64,000 nt of DNA from an uncultured Methylophilaceae bacterium. GTDB lineage: Bacteria; Pseudomonadota; Gammaproteobacteria; Burkholderiales; Methylophilaceae. The DNA is taken from contig CAJIZS010000001.1 of NCBI GenBank assembly GCA_905182075.1, positions 868,001-932,000 on the forward strand, given 5' to 3'. This document shows, one piece after another, positions 40,965-52,534 of this stretch (the stretch's first letter is position 1; every line of letters starts with the position of its first letter). Under the pieces are notes generated by a model. That model was not told the DNA's origin and made no database searches. It saw only the letters and a program-made list of their open reading frames with translations. Both the position numbers and the translations under genes were made by a program.

Positions 40965-43315
40965 ATGCTTCCATTAAGGGATGTTGTTGTTTACCCTCAT
41001 CTTGTTATCCCATTGTTTGTTGGTCGAGATAAATCAATAAAAGCAATCCAAGAAGCTAATGCTGGAGATAAGAAAATTCTACTAGTAGCCCAAAAATCTG
41101 CAACAAAAGATGAGCCTGGAATAAAAGACGTTTATAAGATCGGCACGATTGCAAACATTATTCAAATGCTAAAGCTCCCAGACGGCACTGTAAAAGTTCT
41201 TGTTGAAGGCATTGATCGAGCAATAGTTTCATCTCTTAGTGATAGTGGTGAATTTTGGACAGCTAAGATTGAGAAACTAGATGTTAAAGAGCCAAAAGAT
41301 AAAAAAAGTATGGCTTTTATGCGTTCTTTACTTTCACAATTTGAGCAGTATGTAAAGCTCAATAAAAAAATTCCTCCAGAGATTTTATCCTCATTAAATG
41401 GAATCAATAAGCCTGGGAGACTAGCTGACTCTATAGCTGCAAATTTATCGCTAAAACTTTCCCAGAAACAAATAATCCTTGAAGCGCTTGATATTAAAAA
41501 GCGTCTTGATCTATTGCTCCAAATTATGGAGTCAGAAATTGATATCCTTCAGGTTGAAAAAAGAATCCGCGGAAGAGTGAAGAGGCAGATGGAGAAATCA
41601 CAGCGAGAGTATTACCTAAATGAGCAAGTTAAAGCAATTCAAAAAGAATTAGGTGATTCAGATGAAGGTGCAGACCTCGATGCTCTGGAAGAGAAAATTA
41701 AAAATAATAATTTATCGAAAGAAGCAGAAACAAAATGTATTTCGGAACTTAAAAAGCTAAAATTAATGTCTCCAATGTCTGCAGAAGCATCAGTTATTAG
41801 AACATTTATTGAGACTATTGTTAACCTGCCGTGGGATAAAACTACGAAAATATCACAAAGTTTAAGTGAGGCAGAGGTTTCACTCGATACCGATCATTAT
41901 GGCTTAGAGAAAGTCAAAGAGCGGATAGTAGAATATTTAGCTGTTCAGAACCGAGTTAATAAATTAAAAGCACCAATTTTATGTCTTGTCGGTCCGCCGG
42001 GTGTTGGTAAAACCTCTCTTGGTCAAAGTATCGCTAAGGCAGTTAATAGGAAGTTTGTAAGAATGGCCTTGGGTGGTGTTCGAGATGAAGCTGAGATTCG
42101 AGGACACAGAAGAACTTACATTGGGTCTATGCCAGGAAAAATTTTACAGAATATGACAAAAGTCGGAGTAAATAATCCATTATTTCTTCTGGATGAGGTT
42201 GACAAGATGGGGCAAGACTTTCGTGGAGACCCCTCATCAGCTTTACTCGAAGTTTTAGACCCAGAGCAAAACCATACCTTCACAGATCATTATGCCGAGA
42301 TTGAATACGATTTATCAAAGTTATGTTTGTTGCAACTGCAAATTCAATGAATATTCCAGAGCCACTGCTTGATAGAATGGAAATTATTCGTTTGCCAGGC
42401 TACACAGAGAATGAAAAAATAAATATTGCACATAAGTACCTAATTCCAAAGCAATTGACTATCAGCGGGTTGTATTTAACGAGATTACAAAAAAAGCTGT
42501 AAAAGATATTATTCAGTTTTACTCCAGAGAAGCTGGAGTAAGAAAGCTAGATCAAGAGATTGCTAAAATATCAAGAAAAGCCGTTAAGAATTTATTAACA
42601 AATAAAAAAATTAAACACCTAGCTGTTACTAGCAAAAATATTGTGGACTATCTTGGGGTAAAGATTTTCGACATTGGGCTTGCAGCAAAAAAAAATCAAA
42701 TTGGCCAGGTAACAGGTTTAGCTTGGACACAGGTTGGAGGTGAGCTTTTGACAATCGAGGCTGTAGTTCTCCCTGGAAAAGGGAAAACTATTATCACAGG
42801 AAAATTAGGTGATGTTATGCAAGAGTCTATTCAGGCAGCTTTAACTGTTGTTAGAACTAACAGTGTTAAACAAATTAGATGATAATTTTTATGAAAAAAA
42901 AGATATTCATATTCATTTCCCTGAAGGAGCTACACCAAAAGATGGACCAAGTGCTGGTATTGGTATTACAACAGCGATAATATCAAGTCTAACAAATATT
43001 CCTGTGTTTAATGCTATGACTGGAGAGATAACATTGCATGGACAGGTAACTAAAATTGGCGGCTTAAAAGAAAAACTTTTAGCTGCTAAAAGAGGTGGTA
43101 TAAAGAATGTACAAACTTCCACTAGAACATAGCTTAGATTTAATTGATATACCTGAACGCCTCATATCTAGACTTCAGATATTATCCTGTAAATGGATTG
43201 ATCAAGTTATTGATACGCGCTCACAAGGATTCCTCAGCCAAGTAAGAAGCAAGTTAGATCTTCTAAGTCAACTTCGAAGAAGTTTGTTGAAATTGATAAG
43301 CCGATCGCTCATTAG
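40965..43315 (+). CDS. lon: Lon ATP-dependent protease, frameshifted
   Basis: Degrades misfolded and regulatory proteins. N-domain [20 protein letters not shown], Walker [34 protein letters not shown], and the protease domain with catalytic Ser in [14 protein letters not shown] and Lys in [14 protein letters not shown]. Breaks near 42320, 42470, 42860 and 43105. ATG 40965 is the first usable start; the open frame extends upstream to ATAAGTAAAAAA, so ATA 40920 may be a misread ATG giving a longer N-terminus. The hupB gene that often follows lon is absent; tRNAs follow directly. Confidence 0.93.
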
Positions 43316-43384
43316 TTAGTCCGCATTTTGCTAGCATTGTTGTTAACTTTATTGTAAAATTGCCGAGCTCAAATTCGACAATTT

Positions 43385-43460
43385 GGGTGCTTAGCTCAGT
43401 TGGTAGAGCGTCGCCCTTACAAGGCGAATGTCACAGGTTCGAACCCTGTAGCACCCACCA
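43385..43460 (+). tRNA. tRNA-Val (TAC)
   Basis: GGGTGCT pairs with AGCACCC; D-loop AGCTCAGTTGGTAGAGC; anticodon loop CTTACAA with anticodon TAC; T-loop GTTCGAACC; CCA encoded. It forms a pair with tRNA-Asp 5 bases downstream, so the two are probably co-transcribed. Confidence 0.96.
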
Positions 43461-43465
43461 GTTTA

Positions 43466-43542
43466 GGAGTGGTAGTTCAGTTGGTTAGAATACCGGCCTG
43501 TCACGCCGGGGGTCGCGGGTTCGAGTCCCGTCCACTCCGCCA
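43466..43542 (+). tRNA. tRNA-Asp (GTC)
   Basis: GGAGTGG pairs with CCACTCC; anticodon loop CTGTCAC gives GTC; T-loop GTTCGAGTC; encoded CCA after discriminator G. It follows tRNA-Val between lon and ppiD, a layout common in Betaproteobacteria. Confidence 0.96.
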
Positions 43543-43647
43543 TTATTAAATTAAGGCAGACTATAATAGTTTGCCTTATTTGATACAAATAACGAACTTA
43601 TGCCATTTATAGGACTCGCATAAAATTAATTAGTAAGTAAAAAAATT

Positions 43648-45524
43648 ATGCTAGAAAAAATTCGTAACAACACACAGTCAACATTCGCTAAAGTAATTTT
43701 AGGCATTATTATTGTTCCTTTTGCTTTATTTGGTATTGATTCATACTTGAGTTCATCAGGCTCCAATGTATGGGTAGCTAAAGTAAATGGTGAGTCAATT
43801 GGGCTTCAAAGCTACCAAAATGCGCTTTTAGGTGTGCGAGAGCAAATGACCAAACAAGGTGAGTCACCGGACCCTTCAGTTTTTGAGAACCCAGAGTTTA
43901 AGAAAGCTGTTCTAGAAGGACTGATAACATCGAGGTTAATACACCAGGAAATAATAAAATCTAATTTTAATATTAGTCAAGATCAGTTAAATGAATATGT
44001 AGTTAATATGCCTAATTTTCAAAGAAATGGTAAATTTGATCAGGCCACATATGATCAAATTGCAAAAATGCCAACCTTACTCCTAAGAAACTTGATGAAC
44101 TAATTCGAAAGGATCTGGCAAAACAACAAGTTAAAGATAGTATGAATAAATATGTTTTTGTAACTAAAGAAAAAATTCAAAAACTGGTGAACTTAGCTTA
44201 TCAAAAAAGAGATATAAGTATGCTTGAACTTAGACATCCTGTTTTTACAGAAGAAAATGAAAGTTTCAAAAAAAGAATTAAGAGATTTTTATGATACAAA
44301 TACATCTTCTTTTATAATGCCAGAGCAAGTAAAGATTAATTTTATTGTGTATTCTGTTGCTGGAATCATACCTACTATCACAATAGAAGATGAGCGAAAT
44401 TAAAAAAAACTTTGAGGATAATGTTGACAAATTTCAAGGTAATCAAAAACGTAAAGCAAAGCATATATTGTTAGGTTCGATGCTTACATATGTGTCAGGC
44501 AAAAAGAAAAGATAAAAAAGAAAGCTAAAGAGCTATTAAATAAAATTAAAAAAACCCCTAAAGAATTTGATGTGTTAGCTAAAGAATTTTCTCAAGATTC
44601 TGAGTCAGCAAAAAAGGGTGGGGATCTCGGTTACTTTTCTAGAGGTATGATGGTTAAAGAGTTTGAAGATGTCGTTTTTAAACTAAAGAAAAATCAGTTA
44701 TCGGGTATTGTTGAAACTGAATATGGTTACCATATTATAATGTTGACAATTAAATTAAATCCTATGGATACAGTTAGAAGCTCAAACTTAAAGGCGAGCT
44801 AATTTTTTCAAAAGCTCAAGAAATATATTTATCTGAAGCTGAGAACTTTAATAATATTGTTTACGAGCAATCTGATTCTCTAAAGGCTGCAGCGGAAAAA
44901 TTTGGTGTCGAAATTCAAGAAAGTCAGTGGTTATCTGCTGATGCAGCTGCAAAATTTTTTAACAATGAATCTTTTTCTCAAGCTGTTTTTGATCCGATAG
45001 CAATAACTGAAAAGAAAAATATTGCCGCTATTGAAGTTTCACCTAATAACCTTATATCTGCTAGAGTTATTGATCTTAAAAAGTCTGCGCCGAAGAGCTT
45101 TGAAGATGCTGAGCAGGATATAAGCAACTTTTTAACTACCCGGAATTCACAAAAATTATTAATTGAGGACGGAGATGACCTAATTCTTTCTCTTAAAGCC
45201 GGCGATAAGAAAATTGACTGGATTGACGATCTTGTAATTGATCGAATTGACATGCAGGGTTTATCAGGCCCAATTGTCAACGCGATATTTAAAATTAATG
45301 CTAAATTTACTCCAAATTTTGAAGGTATTTACGATCCCAATACTGAGGAATATATAATTGTTCGACTTAATAAAACTATTACTGATGATATTACAGACGA
45401 AGTCTCAGTTGATATTTTTAAAGATGAATATATGCAAGCTTTAACAGATGAAGTTGATTCAGCATATACAAAAGATCTTCGTGAAGCAGCGTCTATTAAA
45501 ATTAATCAGAATTTTTTTAACTAA
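43648..45524 (+). CDS. ppiD: PpiD periplasmic chaperone/foldase, frameshifted
   Basis: SurA-N-type chaperone anchored in the inner membrane. MLEKIRNNTQSTFAKVILGI leads into one transmembrane helix (IIIVPFALFGIDSYL). The N-terminal chaperone domain follows (KVNGESIGLQSYQNAL, VLEGLITSRLIHQEI). A parvulin domain lies near 44570-44760 (FSQDSESAKKGGDLGYFSRG, QLSGIVETEYGYHIIML). Breaks occur near 44090, 44270, 44400, 44490 and 44790. The last part (45252-45524) is open. It converges on fabI with no gap. Confidence 0.85.
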
Positions 45525-46308
45525 CTAGTCAACAGACCCTGCTGCTGTTATATTCATTCCGCCGTCAACATAAGTTATTTCCCCGTTACTCCTGACGCAA
45601 GATCACTACATAAAAATGCTGCTACGTTTCCAACCTCCTCGATACGTAACATTTCTTTTTAATGCTGAATGTCTTTCATTAAAGTCATACATTTTATCGA
45701 AATTTGCTATTCCTGAAGCGGCCAATGTTTTAACGGGGCCCGCTGAAATTGCATTTACACGAATTCCCTTTTTTCCATAGTCTATGGGCCATATAACGCA
45801 CATTAGCTTCTAGACTGGCTTTGGCAAGTCCCATTACGTTATAGTTAGGCATTGTTCTTTCAGCTCCCAGGTAGCTCAAGGTTAAAAGGCTCGAGTTATC
45901 GTTCAGATATGGTAAGGCTGCTTTAGCTAAAGCTGTAAAGCTGTAAGAACTAACTTCATGAGCTATTTGAAAATTTTCTCTTGTGGTTGACTGGACAAAA
46001 TCCCCACTTAGAGCTTCTTTTGGGACGAATGCAATAGAATGAACAATAACGTCAAACTTACCCCATATCTCTCCTAACTTAGAAAAAAGAGTGGTTATTT
46101 GATTGTCACTTGAGACGTCGCACGGGAGGACAATTTTGGAATCAAAGTGTGAAGCTAGTTTTTCTACTCTACTTTGGTGTTTTTCCATTTGGCATGTAAA
46201 CGCTAATTCAGCTCCTTGATCCTTCATACTTTTTGCAATTCCATAAGCTATGGATCGATCACTTAGCAAGCCAAGTATTAAAACTTTTTTATTTTTTAAA
46301 AAACTCAT
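45525..46308 (-). CDS. fabI: Enoyl-ACP reductase (NADH), frameshifted
   Basis: Last step of each fatty-acid elongation cycle. [20 protein letters not shown] is the NAD-binding signature, followed by [17 protein letters not shown] and [21 protein letters not shown] with the catalytic Tyr/Lys (Y-x6-K), then [20 protein letters not shown]. Breaks lie near 45780 and 45650. The end ([17 protein letters not shown]) is read in another frame up to the stop at 45525. Confidence 0.92.
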
Positions 46309-46336
46309 ACCAACCCTTCTTTAAATGTTTTATTGT

Positions 46337-47119
46337 TTATTTGTTTTTAGGATCAAGTAAGTCCCTCAAACCTTCGCCTAAAAGATTATATCCTAATACC
46401 GTTATTAGGATAGCTAGCCCCGGGAATAAAGAAAGCCACCAAGCAAACTGTATATATTCTTTACCGTCAGTTAAGATGTTTCCCCATGATGCTGTTGGGG
46501 CCTGAACTCCAAGCCCAAGAAAACTTAAACCTGATTCTACAAGAACAGCACTTGCAATGCCTAGAACTGAACTTACTATTATTGGAGTTATACTATTCGG
46601 TAATAAGTGTTTTGTGATTATATTAAAATCACTTGCACCCATCGTTTCAGCAGCTAAGATGTACTCTCTTCTTCTGAGACTTAAAAATTCAGCTCTAACT
46701 AGTCTTGTAACTCCCATCCATGATGTTAGACCAATGACAATCATAATATTCCATATGGAAGGGGTTAGAAAAGCAATTACAGCTAAAATTAGGAAGAATG
46801 TTGGTATTGAAAGCATTCATATCTACTAACCTCATAATCACGGAGTCAACCCACCCCGATAAAAACCGGCAACTGAGCCTAAAATAATCCCAATTGCCGT
46901 GGATATTCCAACTGCAACGAAACCTACGAGAAGAGATATTTGTGCACCAAAAAGCATTCGTGAAAAAACATCGCGACCCAGCCCATCTGTACCCATTATG
47001 TGATGAGCTGAAGGGCCAAGTAAAATAGAATTTATGTTTATATAGTTTGGGTCATAGGGTGCAATTACTGAAGCAAATAAAGCAAGAATAAGAATAATAA
47101 AAATTATTATTAGTTCCAT
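46337..47119 (-). CDS. OppC/DppC-like ABC permease, one frameshift
   Basis: Inner-membrane permease of a peptide/nickel-type ABC importer. N-terminal TM segment, then HHIMGTDGLGRDVFSRMLFG, the OppC signature. The EAA loop is AAETMGASDFNIITKHLLPN, and the C-terminus is LGYNLLGEGLRDLLDP. The frame breaks near 46820-46840, inside a short stretch after GGLTP. It pairs with the OppB-like gene upstream. Confidence 0.87.
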
Positions 47120-47151
47120 GAAATATCTATTTTAAAAGCTCATTAACAATT

Positions 47152-48153
47152 TTAGGTCCATGGATAAGCCCAAGCATAACCTAAGTCAGCAATAAGTGTT
47201 CCTATAAGAGTTAGGAATGACCCGATTGTTAGGACGCCCATAATTACTGGAAAATCTCTCATTAAGACAGAATCATAAAAAAGTTTACCCATACCTGGTA
47301 TTGCAAAAATTGACTCTGCTATCACTGAACCACCTATGAGACCAGGTATCGAAAGGCCTATAATTGTAATTAAGGGAAGGATGGCATTTTTCAGTGCATG
47401 AGTAAAAATGACATTTTTTTCTTTGAGTCCCTTGGATCTTGCTGTGGTTATAAAGTCCTGGTGAAGGACATCTAGCATCCCATTTCTAACATACAAAGAG
47501 ATTCCAGCTAAGCCGCTTAATGACGAAACGGTTACAGGTAAGATTAGGTGTTTTAATAGATCTATAAATTGAGCAAAAGAACTAAGGTTTTCATAGCCAA
47601 GACTATGAAGCCCAGATATTGGGAGCCATTGATTTATAACCCCGGTCCAATACATCAATAGAAGGGCAAGCCAAAAACCAGGTATTGCAAATCCAACAAA
47701 AACAAAAATTGTAATAGACCTATCTGCCCAAGTATCTTGCTTAATAGCAGATAAAGTCCCTAGGATAATAGCCGATGTAAATATTACTAATATACCTATG
47801 ATATTTATCATCAAAGTAATCGGCAGAGACTCCTGTATTAACCCCTTAATAATGTTTCCTGATTTATCAGTTTTTTGCCACAGAACTGGTCTTTGATGAG
47901 ATGCAAATGAGCTACCAAAATCTAATTGAATTATTCTCTTGAGCCAAAGCCCATATTGAATTATTACTGGCTTATCAAGATTATATAGCTCCCTTAATTT
48001 TTGCCTAGATTCTTCTGATGCCTTTGGATTAAAAGATTCTTCGTTCGAGGTTACATCTCCGGGCGCAAGATGCATGATGAAGAAAGATATCAGGCTTATT
48101 CCTACAAGCATCGGGATCATCCATAAGAGCCTATTAATTAAATATTTAATCAT
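47152..48153 (-). CDS. OppB/DppB-like ABC permease
   Basis: Intact 333-residue permease. N-terminus MIKYLINRLLWMIPMLVGIS, the OppB signature region DFGSSFASHQRPV, EAA loop TARSKGLKEKNVIFTHALKN, and about six helices. ATG 48153 overlaps the stop of the substrate-binding gene by one base (TAATG). No ATPase genes are in this cluster, so they must be encoded elsewhere. Confidence 0.9.
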   Translation of the reverse strand: MIKYLINRLLWMIPMLVGISLISFFIMHLAPGDVTSNEESFNPKASEESRQKLRELYNLDKPVIIQYGLWLKRIIQLDFGSSFASHQRPVLWQKTDKSGNIIKGLIQESLPITLMINIIGILVIFTSAIILGTLSAIKQDTWADRSITIFVFVGFAIPGFWLALLLMYWTGVINQWLPISGLHSLGYENLSSFAQFIDLLKHLILPVTVSSLSGLAGISLYVRNGMLDVLHQDFITTARSKGLKEKNVIFTHALKNAILPLITIIGLSIPGLIGGSVIAESIFAIPGMGKLFYDSVLMRDFPVIMGVLTIGSFLTLIGTLIADLGYAWAYPWT

Positions 48154-49798
48154 TAATGAGCAGCCATTTCATTGCGTGAATTTAATTTTCTAATATACCA
48201 ATCATGACTGTTATGATAAATCCCAGCCGCTGGAGGTGGTTTTTGTATGCCCCCAATCCTTTTATTTACTGCAGTCAGGCCATAACCTGCGTACAAGTAA
48301 ATGATAGGCGAATCTTCCAGCAATATTTTAGAGAAATTATGGTAAATCTTTTCTCTTATATTTAAATCAAGCTCTCTGCGTCCTTGCTCCAGCAATCTGT
48401 CGACTTGTTTGTTTTCATAGCCAAGAAAATTGAATTGACCAGGTTTTTGTTGTGATGAGTGCCAAATATTATACTGATCCGGATCAAGAGATAAGCTCCA
48501 ACCTAAAACTACTGCATCAAAATCTCCGGTTTTAATAAACCTGTTAACAAAACTAGCCCATTCAATTACCCTAATTTTTACATCTATACCAATTTCCTTA
48601 AGCCTTCTTTGAACAAGAACAGCAGTCATCTCTCTTTGCATTGTTTGATGAGTTGTCAAACTTTAATGGCTTTCCATCTTTGGATAGTTGCCCATCTTTG
48701 TTAAGTTCGTAACCTGCCTCTGTGAGTAATTTAAGAGCTTTTTTAGTAGAAAACGGGTAGGGTGATATATCCGGACTGTTCCAGCGTGTACCGGGCTTAT
48801 ATGGGCTTGAAATTGGCTCACCCAAACCCAAAAGGACACCTTTAATGATTTCATTTTTGTCAATAGCAAAATTTATCGCCTGTCTAACTTTTATGTCATC
48901 GAATGGTGCTCGTTTAAGATTAAATCCGAGATACGTATAACCATTACCAAGCTCCTTATATAAATTAATTTTTTTTTGTAACTTTGGTTTAGATGGGAAA
49001 ACTCTTTTATATTGAATCGGGTTGATGTTCATTAGGTCGATATTATTAGCCGTTAATTCAAGAAATTGTGAGGATGTATCTGGAATTATTCTTGTAGTTA
49101 ATTCGAGGTATCTTTGCATCACCCAGGATACTATTTTTATTTGCTTTAAGGGTAATCTGTTGCCCAGAAATCCAGTCACCCAGCTTATAGTAGTTTGAAC
49201 CAACTGGAGCACGAGAAAGATATGTATTATTCAGGCATCTTCATCTTCTAAGGTCATATGTCTGGCAAGATATGTAATGAAGCCACAAATGGATCTATTG
49301 CAGGTATGCCTGAATTATCTTCATAGCTGTGACTTCAAAAGTAAAATTATCTGGTGCCGAGGCTTTCTTTACAAGTAAGTAGTCTGACGCGTATGGAGTT
49401 CGAGTTTTGGGATTAGTCATTAACGTCCATGTGAACATCACATCCTTACTCGTAATCGGCCTATTGTCTGCCCACATCAATCCTTTTTTTAACTTAAAAG
49501 TAATTGTTTTTTGATCTTTTGATATTTTCCAACTTTCCGCTATGTCTGGGGCATAGTTTAAATCTTTATCATACTTAATTAACGAGTTAAAAATTTTACT
49601 AGATATTGCGGATGACGCGGCATCACCTGCGATCATTGCTATAAGATTACTCGGCTCAGCTGACATTGCGTTAATTAAATTTTTACTATTATAATCAATT
49701 ACCTCTGTATTGTTATTGGTGCAACTTATTAGAAAAGATAAAGAAGAGGCAAGTATAATTTTAAAAATTATCTCGAAATTGGTTGTGATAAGAATCAA
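48153..49798 (-). CDS. Peptide-type ABC substrate-binding lipoprotein, frameshifted
   Basis: OppA/DppA-like (SBP family 5). The signal peptide ends in a lipobox (LSFLISC). Family segments follow: MSAEPSNLIAMIAGDAASS, YAPDIAESWKISKDQKTITF, LKKGLMWADNRPITSKDV. Further on come APFDDIKVRQAINFAIDKNE, IKVIEWASF-like RVIEWASFVNRFIKTGDFDA and IIYLYAGYGLTAVNKRI. Breaks near 49300, 49210 and 48650. It is the first gene of a binding protein-permease-permease operon. Confidence 0.85.
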
Positions 49799-51135
49799 TC
49801 TTTTTCTAAAATGTCAATTGTTGTACCTATGATTATCATATGAGAATCTAGTTCATTAAATTCCATTAAATCTTTAAGAGAAATTTTATATTTTTTCGAC
49901 AAATAACCCAAAGTGTCGCCAGCTGATACATGGTGCGTAACAATTGAGTCGTAACTATATAAGCCTTTATTATTGAGGGCAAAATCTGTTGAGAGAGACG
50001 ATCTCTTAGGAAGCAGGACTATACTATTCCTTCTGAATGTTTTTCTACCTTTTAAGCGATTAACTTGTCTAATCAGTTTTGAATCAATACCAAATTTTTT
50101 AGCGACTGTATTTATTCTTTCACCTTTTTTAGGTTTGTAGACTTCCCAGCTTGCAAGTGGCTTGTCATAGGAGAATAAATTAATATTAAATTGCGTAACT
50201 GAACTTACCGGTAATAGAACATATTGAGATGATGCGTTGGTATTCATCAAGGGCCTTTTATATTCGGCATTTAAGTATTGAAACTCTTCCATAGATATTT
50301 CAGCAAATTTTGGGATTAACTCTGTATCTATTTTCTTAGGGAGGATGACTTTTGAAAAATAAGGGGTGTTTTGTATAGTCGGCAAATACACATTATATTT
50401 TGATGGATTTTTAATTATATTTCTAATTGCTATGAGTTTTGGCACGTAGTTCCTTGTTTCTCTTGGTAACTTTAGACTGTAATAATCTGTCGATCGCTTT
50501 CTTCTTTTATTGTTTTTAATCGATCGACCAACCCTTCCTTCCCCAGCATTATAGGCTGCTAGAGCGTGCTCCCATGTTCCAAAATCTTTATAAAGTTTTT
50601 CAAGGTAATTAAGGGCAGCATCTGTTGCGTTAATTACACTTTTCCTGTCATCAATCCACCAGTTCTGCTCTAACTTATATATTTTTCCGGTAGAAGAAAT
50701 AAACTGCCATAAACCTACTGCTTTTTTATTTGATTTTGCAATTCTTGCCTCACAACCACTGGTAACAAAGCAATTTCCATGGGCATATTACGCTTGTCTA
50801 ACTCCGTTTGCAACATAATATAAGTATCTTTCTGATCTTTTTAGCATTCTTTCCATGTATTCGGGTCTTTGGCTATACCATTTTTCATATTTCCTTATCT
50901 TTTTCTGAATACGTTTTGATTTTTTTTCTTTTAAGCCATATCCACTAGATATAGTCTTCCAGATACTGTTTGAATCTTTGAACATATCATTTAGGGAGCT
51001 GGACTCGTCTTCGGTTTGACTTAGGTCCTCTAATATTTCAAATTTTTGACCAAGGGCATTTACTCCGAAAAAAAAATTAACTGAAAATATAATTGAAAGC
51101 AGTAATAGCGTAAGTTTGATTAATCTAATATGCAT
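49795..51135 (-). CDS. mltD: MltD-like membrane-bound lytic murein transglycosylase, frameshifted
   Basis: Cleaves peptidoglycan glycan strands. Signal peptide at the N-terminus (LTLLLLSIIFSVNFFFG). The lytic domain contains AVGLWQFISSTGKIYKLEQN and ALAAYNAGEGRVGRSI. Two LysM-type repeats close the protein (YKPKKGERINTVAKKFGIDS, THHVSAGDTLGYLSKKYKIS). A break near 50790-50745 removes a few residues exactly where the catalytic Glu (E-S-A-F/Y) should be: LPVV is followed by residues resembling the sequence after it. The frame also changes at 50446. The start overlaps the gloB stop region by 11 bases. Confidence 0.85.
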
Positions 51136-51846
51136 CTTTTTTGATCCTTAATTTTTTAAAAGCTAATTCATTCTTTGCTCTTAAAAAGGGGTTAGTTTCC
51201 AGCTCTTCTTTTATTGTTGAGGGCAAAGTTACTTTAAGATTTTTTAGTTTCTCTTTTCTTTGCAGTAAAGCTTTGTTGGCTTTATCTTCTATTAAAGCAA
51301 ACTCGATATTATCCATTGTATATTCATGAGCACAATATACTTTAATATTTTCTGGTAAGGATGAAATTTTTGTTAATGACTCATACATTTGCTTATATGT
51401 CCCTTCAAAAATTCTTCCACAGCCGCAAGCGAAGAGCGTATCTCCGCAAAATAGGTGGTCTTGGTCAATGTATACGACATGGTCAAGGGTATGCCCAGGT
51501 GTTTTAATAACCGTAAATGATAAATCTATATTACTCAGATTAATTAAGTCCCCATCTTTCGCTTGTTTGAAATTAAAATTATAATTATTTAAAGGGGCGT
51601 AAATTTCTACAGACGGGTAAGACTCTATAAGAGAAGATATTCCTCCAATATGGTCAAAATGTTTATGGGTCACTAATATTGCTTTTAAATTTAATTTTTT
51701 TTCTTGATTAGTTGTAGCAACATAATCATGTATCCTGGTTTGAGATCTAGTTTTACATTAATTTCGATTAACCAAATATAGTTGTCACTAAATGACTTAA
51801 TTGGTGAAATTGATATGTTTGAATTTTTAGGTAAATTTAATTGCAT
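51125..51846 (-). CDS. gloB: Hydroxyacylglutathione hydrolase (glyoxalase II), frameshifted
   Basis: Metallo-beta-lactamase-fold enzyme finishing methylglyoxal detoxification. Starts at 51846 with SPIKSFSDNYIWLIE. The metal motif is THKHFDHIGG; other ligands are in TPGHTLDHVVY and LFCGDTLFACGCGRIFEG; the glutathione-site CAHEYT is present. The frame breaks near 51680-51750 with a small deletion after LKPGYMI. The order mltD-gloB-methyltransferase-rnhA-dnaQ is conserved in Beta/Gammaproteobacteria. Confidence 0.9.
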
Positions 51847-51880
51847 AAGAAGTTAAAGTTTACTATGTTTTTGTGTTATA

Positions 51881-51985
51881 CTTAAAGAAACCCTTGGATA
51901 TAAAAATACCTATATGGGGCCAAAAGTTGAAAAAGTTGTTATTAACATGGGTCTTGGTCTTGATGGTGCTGATGCAAAACATTAA
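51881..51985 (+). other. Fragment resembling ribosomal protein L5 (rplE)
   Basis: 34 in-frame codons read LKETLGYKNTYMGPKVEKVV and INMGLGLDGADAK before a stop. This is the N-terminal pattern of ribosomal protein L5 (LGYKN, P-K-V-E-K-V-V-I-N-M-G-L-G). No other ribosomal protein gene is near, and rplE belongs in the spc operon. It occupies the place where the N-terminus of the rnhA-linked methyltransferase should be. The rest of 51986-52160 holds nothing I recognise in either strand. Confidence 0.6.
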
Positions 51986-52164
51986 GTGTATGAACTACAC
52001 CACTTAACTCGGGCCTTATAAAAGCCATTTCTTTACTTATTACACTGCCTTGGGTCTTAAAATAATGTTGCTTTTTTTTTGCTCTTAAAACAACAACAAT
52101 TTCACCTCCCATATTTTTGAAAAAAACAATCCTGCAAAAATAATACTAACTATAAAGTAACAAT

Positions 52165-52534
52165 TCCTGGCGGCTATGTCATAATCAGCACTTTTAATCC
52201 TATAAGTTTTGCAGGGGCAAGAAGCTTTTTTGGTTTTGATAATTACTTTCCGTGGAATACTTCATTTCTTAGTATGCGAAAACTCCAAGGTCAACTTATA
52301 GATGCAGGTTTTAGTGTTACCGAGGCTAAAGTTTCATTTTATCAACCACTATTTTTAGATCATAAGCCTTTTTTTAATAAAACTTGGGAGAGTTTTGGAG
52401 ATAGGTGGTTTCCTTTTCTAGGAAATATCTACTTTATTGTGGTTCAAAAAAAAGTACCTGGATTAATTCCAATAAAACCTAAATGGAGAAAAATAAAGCA
52501 ATCTATTGTTGTTGCGAATAAAAAATATGATTAA
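52165..52534 (+). pseudogene. SAM-dependent methyltransferase (YafS-like), N-terminus missing
   Basis: The C-terminal half of the class I methyltransferase usually found between gloB and rnhA. GGYVIISTFNPISFAGARSF, then MRKLQGQLIDAGFSV and SFGDRWFPFLGNIYFIVVQ are typical. A one-base insertion near 52261 splits these. The N-terminal half with the SAM-binding glycine loop should occupy about 51850-52160 but is replaced by unrelated sequence, including an L5-like fragment. The stop at 52534 overlaps the rnhA start. Confidence 0.65.
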
